A DNA stretch of 6,506 nt from Rickettsiales bacterium (GTDB lineage Bacteria > Pseudomonadota > Alphaproteobacteria > Rickettsiales > UBA3002). Below, piece after piece: positions 1 through 6,506 of this stretch; position 1 is the first letter of the stretch, and the number at the start of each line of letters is the position of its first letter. The notes below the pieces were generated by a model, which saw nothing but the letters and a program-made list of their open reading frames with translations, made no database searches and was not told the origin of the DNA. Both the position numbers and the translations under genes were made by a program. Where the stretch lies: NCBI GenBank assembly GCA_021300075.1, contig JAJTIB010000043.1:1-6506 (forward strand), in the 5' to 3' direction.

Positions 1-658
1 CGTCCTCGCCACCATGAAGCGCGCGCATGGGATCATACTGTCTTACCTCCGGCGCGAGTGTCGCAATCTCGCCTGCTGGAATATAAGGCGGGTTAGCGAG
101 CACAATATCTGCTCGGAAATTTTCTGGAAGCGCCATGCACCAGTCACTCTTTATAAACCTTGCGCGTGTATCAAGTCCAAGCGCCTGGGCATTTGCCCGC
201 GCGACATTGAGTGCCGCCTCGCTTTCATCCACACCCGTACCGTGGCTTTTGGGATATTCGCGCAAGGCTGAAAGCAGCAGGCATCCGCTGCCTGTGCCGA
301 GATCAAGCATATGGTAGTCGCGATCGCGTTCGGGGCGAAGGGTCAGCAGCGCCTCGATCATCGTTTCACTCTCGGGGCGCGGAGTGAGCACGTCTTTCGT
401 CACCAGAAATTCATCACGCCAGAAACCGCGCCTGCCTAAAATCTGCGCAACAGGTTCGCGCGCTTCACGGCGCGCGATGAGTGCTTCGACCGATGCACGC
501 TCATGGTCAGTGAGCACGTGCCCTTCGCGGCTCAGCATTTCCTCGCGCGTCAGCTTGAGTGCATGCGCCACCAGAAGCCGCGCATCCAGCGAAGCCGTAT
601 CAATGCCGATAGCTGCAAGGCGCCGAGTGGCATTATGAATGGTCGTGGCAATGGTCAT
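1..658 (-). CDS. prmC: PrmC (HemK), release factor glutamine methyltransferase, 3' end cut by window edge
   Basis: PrmC is a cytosolic SAM-dependent methyltransferase that N5-methylates the glutamine of the GGQ motif in release factors RF1 and RF2, which speeds termination. The visible part is 219 codons and runs off the left edge. Family members have about 280 residues, so roughly the last 60 are missing. The N-terminal helical substrate-binding domain covers about residues 1-75 and ends in REPVAQILGRRGFW (67-80). The LTPRPESE segment is at 91-98. The SAM-binding loop DLGTGSG is at 119-125, and the catalytic NPPYIP motif, which holds the target glutamine, is at 189-194. LAPEVRQYDP (201-210) is also typical of the family. 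The ATG at 658 is the first start after an in-frame TGA at 691-689. Only a weak Shine-Dalgarno (TTGGA, 9 nt upstream) precedes it. The gene begins 33 bp after the stop of prfA, whose product is its substrate. No frameshift is seen. Confidence 0.95.
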   Translation of the reverse strand, partial: MTIATTIHNATRRLAAIGIDTASLDARLLVAHALKLTREEMLSREGHVLTDHERASVEALIARREAREPVAQILGRRGFWRDEFLVTKDVLTPRPESETMIEALLTLRPERDRDYHMLDLGTGSGCLLLSALREYPKSHGTGVDESEAALNVARANAQALGLDTRARFIKSDWCMALPENFRADIVLANPPYIPAGEIATLAPEVRQYDPMRALHGGED

Positions 659-691
659 ATAGGATGATCCAATCTTCAGATTATCCGGTCA

Positions 692-1755
<1,064 letters not shown>

Positions 1756-1759
<4 letters not shown>

Positions 1760-3024
1760 CGTGTGATTCTCTCTTTCAGCCACGCCACCAGTTCCGCACG
1801 CGCCACGGCTGCTTGCGTGCCATCGGCGAGGTTTTTCACCATCACACTCGCCTTGGCAAGCTCTTCTTCGCCCATGAGCAGGGCGAAGCGACATCCGAGC
1901 TTATCCGCGCGTTTCAGTCTTTTGCCGGCATTGCCATGATAGGCGATTTCCACTGAAAACCCCTCCTGCCGCAAGGTTTCGGCCAGTTCCCACGCGGCTG
2001 CATCCGCAGCTTCTTCCACCGGAATCACGGCCAGTTGCACAACAGCTGCGGGCGCGTGCACAAGCCCCAGCGCTTCGCGCAAGCCCACCAGCCGCTCCAC
2101 GCCCGCGGCAAAGCCAATGCCGGGCGTATCATTGCCGCCCATCAGCCCCACCAGCCCGTCATAACGCCCGCCCGCCAGCACCGTGCCTTGCGCCCCGAGC
2201 TTGTCGGTGGTGAATTCAAAGACGGTGTGGTTATAATAATCAAGCCCGCGCACGAGGGTGGAATTCAGCCGGTAGGGGATGTTCAGGCGCGCCAGTCCCT
2301 CGGTCACGCGTGCAAAAAAATCGCGCGCGGCGGGGGTAAAATAATCCTCCAGTTTCGGTGCGCCGCCCGTGATTTTTTTATCCGCTTCGGATTTGGAATC
2401 GAGAATTCTAAGTGGGTTTTTAACTAGCCGCGTTTGGCTATCTGCCGAAAGTTCCTTCTCATAGCGCGTGAGATATTCCACCAGCGCCGCGCGGTAAGCC
2501 CCGCGGCTTTCTGCGTCCCCCAGTGAATTGAGTTCGAGCGTCACGGCATCCGCCAGCCCAAGTTCGCGGAGGGTTTGTGCCGCAAGAGCGATCATCTCCA
2601 CATCTGCCACCGGCTGCGCTGCGCCCAGAAGCTCTGCACCAATCTGGTGGAACTGGCGCATGCGACCCTTCTGCGGGCGTTCATAGCGGAAGGCGGGTCC
2701 TGCATAAAAACATTTGAACGGCACGTTCTGCTGCAGGCCATTACTCACAAAGGCGCGCACAATGGCGGCGGTAAATTCCGGCCGCAGCGTTAATGATTCC
2801 CCGCCCCGATCGGTGAATGTATAGGTTTCTTTCGACACAATATCCGACGTTTCACCGACCGCGCGGTGGAAGACTTCGCTGAACTCGAAGATCGGCGTAT
2901 CCATCCGTGCGTAACCATATAGGCTCGCGATACGCTGTGCGGTCTGGGTGATGTATTCCTGCCGTACAAAATCCTCGGGCAGTAAATCATGCGTACCGCG
3001 CACGGGCTGTAATTTTTCACTCAT
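1756..3024 (-). CDS. hisS: Histidyl-tRNA synthetase (class II)
   Basis: HisRS charges tRNA-His with histidine in the cytosol as a homodimer. The protein has 422 residues, normal for bacterial HisRS. It opens with the family signature [12 protein letters not shown] (7-18). Next come [14 protein letters not shown] (79-92) and motif 2, [22 protein letters not shown] (108-129). The histidine-specific [13 protein letters not shown] lies at 259-271 and AGGRYDGL at 284-291. Motif 3, [11 protein letters not shown], is at 302-312. The C-terminal anticodon-binding domain (about 328-422) contains [13 protein letters not shown]. The ATG at 3024 was chosen because [10 protein letters not shown] is the usual N terminus; a GTG at 3036 would add only four residues. 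The start codon sits in the second copy of a 16-bp tandem duplication, and no strong Shine-Dalgarno is placed for it. The stop overlaps prfA by four bases. This is the first gene after the repeat-bearing gap. Confidence 0.97.
1760..1774 (-). promoter_or_regulatory. Ribosome binding site deciding the prfA start
   Basis: AGAGAGA at 1774-1768 lies within the last codons of hisS and is 8-9 nt from the ATG at 1759. The spacing to the next in-frame ATG at 1753 would be about 15 nt, so the ATGA-overlapping start is favoured. Confidence 0.6.
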
Positions 3025-3040
3025 GTAATTTTTCACTCAT
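3009..3040 (-). repeat. Perfect 16-bp tandem duplication including the hisS start codon
   Basis: On the minus strand the unit ATGAGTGAAAAATTAC occurs twice in a row (3040-3025 and 3024-3009). The last six bases of the unit, AATTAC, also occur immediately upstream (3046-3041), giving three spaced copies of AATTAC that could have promoted slippage. The unit length is not a multiple of three, so the two ATGs are in different frames. Only the second reads into hisS. Confidence 0.95.
3017..3040 (-). other. Possible seven-codon leader ORF overlapping the hisS start
   Basis: The ATG of the first duplicate reads MSEKLHE and then stops at TGA (3019-3017), eight bases overlapping the true hisS start at 3024. 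A GGGGA motif at 3055-3051 lies 10 nt upstream of this first ATG, a better position than for the real start. The arrangement would allow terminate-and-reinitiate translation of hisS. It could equally be an untranslated by-product of the duplication. No function is claimed. Confidence 0.3.
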
Positions 3041-3173
3041 GTAATTGTCATCCCCGCGCAGGCGGAGATCCGGCGCAGCGCATCTGCGCTGCAAAAGTTA
3101 TGGTTAAGAACGTCTGGATTCCCGCTTTCGCGGGAATGACACCTAATATCATCAACACACTGCATAAAAAATC
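3025..3173 (-). promoter_or_regulatory. hisS leader / ispG-hisS intergenic region
   Basis: This is the only sizeable non-coding stretch in the window. In transcription order it holds a short AT-rich piece after the ispG stop (3173-3141, with a run of six T), the palindromic repeat, and the first copy of the 16-bp duplication. I see no stem followed by a U-tract, so no classical intrinsic terminator on either strand, and no convincing -35/-10 pair. It may be a site of mRNA processing, since strong stems are expected in the RNA, but that is inference. Confidence 0.4.
3047..3140 (-). repeat. Palindromic intergenic repeat element (REP/MITE-like) between ispG and hisS
   Basis: The two ends, 3047-3071 and 3116-3140, are 25-bp inverted repeats of each other with 20 of 25 positions matching; both begin GTCAT and end ATCC when read inward. 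Each end is itself a small hairpin. The one at 3118-3137 has perfect 8-bp arms (ATTCCCGC/GCGGGAAT), and its loop reads GAAA in the minus-strand RNA, a GNRA tetraloop. The one at 3051-3068 has 7-bp arms with one U-G pair. Between them, 3075-3092 is a further perfect 8-bp palindrome (GCAGCGCA/TGCGCTGC). Ends of the type GTCATTCCCGCG..GCGGGAATCC are a widespread proteobacterial intergenic repeat, known from memory and not searched here. No transposase gene and no clear target-site duplication are visible. The transcript of the operon would carry it as a multi-stem structure just before hisS. Confidence 0.8.
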
Positions 3174-4394
3174 TCATGCCGAAATCTTTTGGTAACGCCG
3201 TGCCACATATTGCTCTAACCGCTGCTTGAATTCCTGAGCGATGTTATCACCGCGCAGGGTTACGGTCTTGATACCATCTTCAAATACCGGCGCAACGGGG
3301 GATTCACCCGTGCCGGGCAGGGAAATGCCGATATTGGCATGTTTGCTCTCACCCGGCCCGTTCACAATACAGCCCATCACCGCCACATTCATTTCGGCGA
3401 CCCCGGCATAATGTTTCGCCCACTCCGGCATACGGGCGCGCAGATAATTCTGAATTTCCTCCGCCAGTTCCTGAAAATAACTGCTCGTGGTGCGGCCACA
3501 GCCGGGGCAGGCAGTGACGAGCGGCGTGAAATGACGCAGACCCATCACCTGTAAAATCTCCTGCGCGACGCGGACTTCCTGCGTGCGGTCGCCCCCCGGC
3601 TCAGGCGTGAGGGAAATGCGGATCGTATCGCCGATGCCTTCCTGAAGCAAAATTGCCAGCGCCGCGGTCGAGGCGACGATGCCTTTCGTGCCCATGCCCG
3701 CTTCGGTAAGTCCCAGATGCAGGGCGTACGCGCAGCGCGCCGCCAGCCCGCGATAGACTGCGACCAGATCCTGCACGCGGCTGACCTTGCAGGAAAGCAG
3801 AATCCGCTCGGGCGCAAGCCCGATGCTTTCCGCTTTTGCTGCACCTGCGAGGGCGGAGGCAATCAGTGCCTCACGCGCGATATCTGCCGCTTCGCGCGGC
3901 TGTTGCGTTGCAGCATTTTCATCCATCATCCGGGTGAGAAGCGCCTGATCCATTGAGCCCCAATTCACCCCAATCCGCACCGGTTTATCATAGCGGATGG
4001 CAGCTTCAATCATGCTGGCAAACTGGCTGTCCTGCTTTGCACCGAACCCCACATTGCCGGGGTTAATGCGGTATTTGGCGAGTGCCTGCGCCATGTCGGG
4101 AAAGGCCTCGAGCAGGCGGTGGCCATTATAGTGGAAATCCCCCACCAGCGGCACGTCGCACCCGGCGGCCAGAAGCGTTTCGTATATCTGCGGCACGGCG
4201 CGCGCAGCCGCTTCGTTATTCACCGTCACCCGCACCAGTTCCGACCCCGCCTCGGCCAGCTGCCGCACCTGCGCGACCGTTGCTGCCACATCCGCCGTGT
4301 CGGTATTGGTCATGGATTGCACCACAATGGGCGCATCGCCACCGATGGCTACTTTCCCGATGCGCGTAGCGTATGAGCGGCGGCGGGGTATCAC
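3174..4394 (-). CDS. ispG: IspG (GcpE), (E)-4-hydroxy-3-methylbut-2-enyl-diphosphate synthase
   Basis: IspG is a [4Fe-4S] enzyme of the non-mevalonate (MEP) pathway. It converts methylerythritol cyclodiphosphate to HMBPP, the precursor of all isoprenoids including the undecaprenyl carrier. The protein has 406 residues, somewhat longer than the 372 of E. coli but in the range seen in other proteobacteria. The N-terminal TIM-barrel domain starts with [16 protein letters not shown] (18-33) and includes VGDFHYNGH (84-92) and RINPGNVG (109-116). The C-terminal cluster domain carries the three expected cysteine ligands, ACPGCGR (Cys296, Cys299) and [10 protein letters not shown] (Cys342), plus the conserved Glu349. 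All known key residues are present. The start is the GTG at 4394, which overlaps the upstream stop as GTGA, with GGGGA 7 nt upstream. The frame is open back to 4604, but that part lies inside the rodZ-like gene. Confidence 0.96.
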   Translation of the reverse strand: MIPRRRSYATRIGKVAIGGDAPIVVQSMTNTDTADVAATVAQVRQLAEAGSELVRVTVNNEAAARAVPQIYETLLAAGCDVPLVGDFHYNGHRLLEAFPDMAQALAKYRINPGNVGFGAKQDSQFASMIEAAIRYDKPVRIGVNWGSMDQALLTRMMDENAATQQPREAADIAREALIASALAGAAKAESIGLAPERILLSCKVSRVQDLVAVYRGLAARCAYALHLGLTEAGMGTKGIVASTAALAILLQEGIGDTIRISLTPEPGGDRTQEVRVAQEILQVMGLRHFTPLVTACPGCGRTTSSYFQELAEEIQNYLRARMPEWAKHYAGVAEMNVAVMGCIVNGPGESKHANIGISLPGTGESPVAPVFEDGIKTVTLRGDNIAQEFKQRLEQYVARRYQKISA

Positions 4395-5209
4395 CGTGCG
4401 TTCCCCGCCCCGGACCTCAACCAAGGAAACTCTTCCGGCGGTGAGGCCGGTGCAGCGGGTTCCGCCACTGAGGGCGTTGCCGGTATCACTTTTTTCGATA
4501 TCGGCGCAGCCCCATCCGGACGGGTCACAATCACGGGCGTGACGGAAGCGCCGGTAGTGATGGATGTGGCGGGCGCGATTTTCAGCGCCTCGCGCGTACC
4601 CCAAGGGGTGGGGGCGGTAAAAATATCCGGCGCAGCGAGGGGTTGCGAAACGGTTACTTCCGCTTCACGTGGCAAACAGGCGGCCAGCGCCTCGCCCGAG
4701 GCACAGCGCAGGTTTTCATCGACTGGCATCACCAACCGCCGCGCACTACCCACCATGGCGGCCGGCACGGAGGCAACTTCCGGAACCTCAGCAGATTCAT
4801 CACCGCCACCCTGGCGCAGCACACCATAGGCCAGCAAGGCCGCCACCAGCAACAGCGCCCAGCGATACCATTTTCTCCGGGCGGCATGATCCGCTCGCAA
4901 CGGCTCGGGGACAAAGAATTCCTGCTTCTTCGGCGTTTCACTGCCCAGTAATTTTTCGACCGTCTGGTCGGGGTCTACCCCCAGAAATTCAGCATAGGAG
5001 GCGATATGCCCGCGGGCATAGACTTTTCCGGGCAACTGTTCGATATCACCCATCTCAATGGCTTGAATATATTTGACACGAATATGCAGGCGCGCCGAGA
5101 CATCCTGCGCGGAGAGCTTGTAATGCTCTCTAAGCCCACGCAGATACGGCCCAACATCGGCCATTTCCATGGTTTCTGGCAGACGGGTGAATTGCGATTT
5201 TATGACCAT
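4391..5209 (-). CDS. rodZ: RodZ-like helix-turn-helix membrane protein, short form
   Basis: RodZ proteins bind MreB through a cytoplasmic helix-turn-helix domain and link it to the cell wall elongation machinery. From the ATG at 5209 this protein has 272 residues. The HTH region covers about 19-89 ([21 protein letters not shown], then [13 protein letters not shown]), typical of the RodZ N terminus. Basic residues (ARRKWYR) precede one membrane segment at about 117-131 ([15 protein letters not shown]), which predicts an N-in orientation. The remaining 140 residues are Ala/Pro/Thr-rich and probably periplasmic. They contain two cysteines nine apart (169 and 178) but no recognisable C-terminal beta domain (DUF4115) of full-length RodZ. 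The start is uncertain. A TTG at 5254 has the best Shine-Dalgarno (AGGAAG overlapping the ptsP stop), while ATGs at 5170 and 5164 sit nearer the conserved domain. The stop overlaps the ispG start. The domain call is firm; the RodZ function is inferred. Confidence 0.8.
   Translation of the reverse strand: MVIKSQFTRLPETMEMADVGPYLRGLREHYKLSAQDVSARLHIRVKYIQAIEMGDIEQLPGKVYARGHIASYAEFLGVDPDQTVEKLLGSETPKKQEFFVPEPLRADHAARRKWYRWALLLVAALLAYGVLRQGGGDESAEVPEVASVPAAMVGSARRLVMPVDENLRCASGEALAACLPREAEVTVSQPLAAPDIFTAPTPWGTREALKIAPATSITTGASVTPVIVTRPDGAAPISKKVIPATPSVAEPAAPASPPEEFPWLRSGAGNAR
4395..4406 (-). promoter_or_regulatory. Ribosome binding site deciding the ispG GTG start
   Basis: GGGGA at 4406-4402 lies 7 nt upstream of GTG at 4394. 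Together with the GTGA overlap with the preceding stop, it selects this start over TTG or ATG codons further upstream inside rodZ. Confidence 0.65.
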
Positions 5210-5254
5210 GCGGGAGGGTTGTAATATAAACTGTGCCGCGCCGCAATCGCACAA

Positions 5255-5263
5255 TCACTTCCT
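5255..5263 (-). promoter_or_regulatory. Candidate Shine-Dalgarno upstream of a TTG start for the rodZ-like gene
   Basis: AGGAAG at 5263-5258 overlaps the ptsP TAG stop and lies 3-5 nt before a TTG at 5254 that is in frame with the RodZ-like protein. None of the in-frame ATGs at 5209, 5170 or 5164 has a comparable motif. If this start is used, the protein gains 15 residues (287 in total) and the gap to ptsP is 7 bp. Confidence 0.35.
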
Positions 5264-6506
5264 AATGTATCTCGACCCCGTGATCGCGGGCAAAACGCTC
5301 AAGCGAGGGGCGCAATGAGGTGACAGGCTCCGCCATTGTATAATCCAAAAATCCAGCCAGCACCCTGGTGTCGAGCGTGCGAATCATGGCCTTGACCGGC
5401 CCCACCGCCGAGGGTGGCATCGAAAGCGAGCGTAGCCCCATCGCGATCAGCGCCATGGCATCAATCGGGCGGGTCGAGAGCTCGCCACAGAACCCAACCG
5501 TTACCCCGCGCGGGCGAGCGGCCTCGGCTACCAGCCGCACCGCACGCAGCACCGCCGGATGAAGCGGGTCGTACCGCGCCGTCATGCGCGAGGAACCGCG
5601 ATCGCAGGCAAACAAGAATTGCAATAAATCATTGCTGCCGATCGACACGAAATCGACCCGCTCCATCAATTCCGGCAACTGGAAAAGCAGCGAGGGAATC
5701 TCAAGCATACTGCCGAGGCGCACTTCGCTGGGCGCGGTTGTGCCCTCGGCTCTGGAACGCTCCAGCTCTTTCAGGAAAATCTCTTTCGTCGCCTCAAACT
5801 CATGGACAGCGGCGATAAAGGGAAACATGAGATGCAGCTTCTGCGCGGCGGCCGCGCGAATCAGGGCGCGGAATTGCTGGCGCAGAATGACTGGCCGATC
5901 CAGCCCGATGCGGGTAGCGCGCCAGCCCATCGCTGGATTTTCCTCGTCTTCGACTTGGATGTAAGGCACCTGTTTGTCACCACCGATATCGAAGGATCGG
6001 AAAATAATCGGCTTGCCGCGCGCTTTCTCAAACGCGTCCTTGTAGATACGCTCCTGCTCCTCCACCCCGGGCATGTCGGTGCTGGCAAGATAGGGCAGTT
6101 CAGTGCGAAAGAGACCAATACCATCCACATCCGCGCCGGCCAGATGCTGTGCATCCACATAGAGCCCAACATTGATATTGAGCGAGATTTTCACCCCGTC
6201 TTTGGTGATAGCCGGCAAATCACGATCTGCTGCATAAACTGCCGATTGGAGGGCGCGGGCGCGGATATCGTAATCCACCTCCTGCTCAACATCTTCGGGC
6301 GGGCGGATATAAACCATCCCATGGTCGCCCTGGATAATCGCCAGATCTCCTTGCTGAACAATCGATAGAATATCCGGAATGCGGCCAATCATCGGCACGT
6401 CCATCATCCGCGCGATAATCGCCACATGCGCGGTTACCGAGCCGTGGGCAACGATAATGCCTTTGAGTTGCTGTGCATTATACTCGAGCAGCTCCGCCGG
6501 CCCCAG
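5262..6506 (-). CDS. ptsP: PtsP, Enzyme I of the nitrogen phosphotransferase system, 5' end cut by window edge
   Basis: PtsP takes phosphate from phosphoenolpyruvate on a histidine and passes it to NPr and then EIIA-Ntr, a regulatory relay rather than a sugar-uptake one. The visible part is the last 414 residues, in frame from the very edge. The phosphorylated histidine is visible residue 27 in GSVTAHVAIIAR (22-33). The PEP-binding barrel follows, with GLFRTELPYL (131-140), FRSFDIGGDK (169-178), SIGSNDLLQFLFACDR (288-303) and the active-site cysteine 340 in GFCGELSTRP (338-347). The catalytic residues are all present. The missing N terminus would carry the NPr-binding part and, in PtsP, a GAF sensor domain. 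The choice of PtsP over sugar-type PtsI rests on the TAH histidine motif, the SNDLLQFLFA wording and the alphaproteobacterial context; the GAF domain itself is out of view. The next gene begins within 7-90 bp depending on its start. Confidence 0.9.
   Translation of the reverse strand: MGPAELLEYNAQQLKGIIVAHGSVTAHVAIIARMMDVPMIGRIPDILSIVQQGDLAIIQGDHGMVYIRPPEDVEQEVDYDIRARALQSAVYAADRDLPAITKDGVKISLNINVGLYVDAQHLAGADVDGIGLFRTELPYLASTDMPGVEEQERIYKDAFEKARGKPIIFRSFDIGGDKQVPYIQVEDEENPAMGWRATRIGLDRPVILRQQFRALIRAAAAQKLHLMFPFIAAVHEFEATKEIFLKELERSRAEGTTAPSEVRLGSMLEIPSLLFQLPELMERVDFVSIGSNDLLQFLFACDRGSSRMTARYDPLHPAVLRAVRLVAEAARPRGVTVGFCGELSTRPIDAMALIAMGLRSLSMPPSAVGPVKAMIRTLDTRVLAGFLDYTMAEPVTSLRPSLERFARDHGVEIH

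Noticed and set aside
1760..1894. Upstream extension of prfA giving a 400-residue protein
   Set aside because: The extra 45 residues are an out-of-frame reading of the hisS 3' end. RF1 normally begins as from the ATG at 1759.
3025..3036. GTG start for hisS four codons upstream
   Set aside because: It arises from the 16-bp duplication and adds residues not seen in HisRS; the ATG at 3024 gives the usual N terminus.
3075..3140. Intrinsic terminator after ispG
   Set aside because: The stems are strong, but none is followed by a T-run on the coding strand; the T-run at 3165-3170 precedes the stems instead.
3009..3140. CRISPR-like array
   Set aside because: There are only two direct 16-bp copies with no spacers, and the rest is inverted rather than direct repetition.
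4395..4604. Open reading frame extension upstream of ispG that would give a 476-residue protein
   Set aside because: It overlaps the rodZ-like gene by over 200 bp in another frame, does not resemble an IspG N terminus, and the GTG at 4394 has a good ribosome-binding site and stop-start overlap.
5210..5254. Promoter with a TATATT -10 box between ptsP and rodZ
   Set aside because: TATATT occurs, but no -35 candidate lies at 16-18 bp spacing (the nearest TTG hexamers give 12 or 20), so the pairing is not supportable by eye.
5802..6368. 188-codon open frame on the plus strand, and other plus-strand frames throughout
   Set aside because: They lie opposite well-identified minus-strand genes with intact catalytic motifs and resemble no protein I recognise; they are shadows of biased codon use.

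Overview
This window is a compact stretch of bacterial housekeeping genes, all read from the minus strand. In transcription order, from the right edge to the left, they are ptsP (5' part missing), a RodZ-like membrane HTH gene, ispG, hisS, prfA and prmC (3' part missing). The proteins look alphaproteobacterial. The evidence is the PtsP-type Enzyme I with its GS-T-A-H histidine motif, the use of the non-mevalonate isoprenoid pathway, the gene order ending prfA-prmC, and a proofread-looking palindromic intergenic repeat of a kind common in that class. By eye the G+C content is moderately high (mid to upper 50s percent, not computed). I cannot name a genus.

Layout: 6506-5262 is the C-terminal 414 residues of the nitrogen-PTS Enzyme I. 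5209-4391 (start uncertain, possibly 5254) is a RodZ-like protein with an N-terminal helix-turn-helix and one membrane segment, but no recognisable C-terminal globular domain. 4394-3174 is IspG, whose GTG start overlaps the rodZ stop (GTGA). A 149-bp gap follows, the only sizeable non-coding stretch. It holds a palindromic repeat element (3047-3140) and a 16-bp tandem duplication that copies the hisS start codon (3009-3040). 3024-1756 is histidyl-tRNA synthetase, overlapping prfA by ATGA. 1759-692 is peptide chain release factor 1. After a 33-bp gap, 658 to the left edge is PrmC, the methyltransferase that modifies the GGQ glutamine of release factors.

The genes fall into two functional halves. 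ptsP, rodZ and ispG concern PTS signalling, cell shape and isoprenoid precursors (undecaprenyl carrier supply). hisS, prfA and prmC are translation genes, and PrmC acts directly on the prfA product. The four-base overlaps suggest translational coupling within each half. The repeat-bearing gap is the natural place for a processing or regulatory boundary between them. I see no mobile element with a transposase, no RNA gene, no CRISPR array, and nothing that looks like an undescribed defence or metabolic system. The points most worth a second look are the architecture of the hisS leader and the shortened RodZ.
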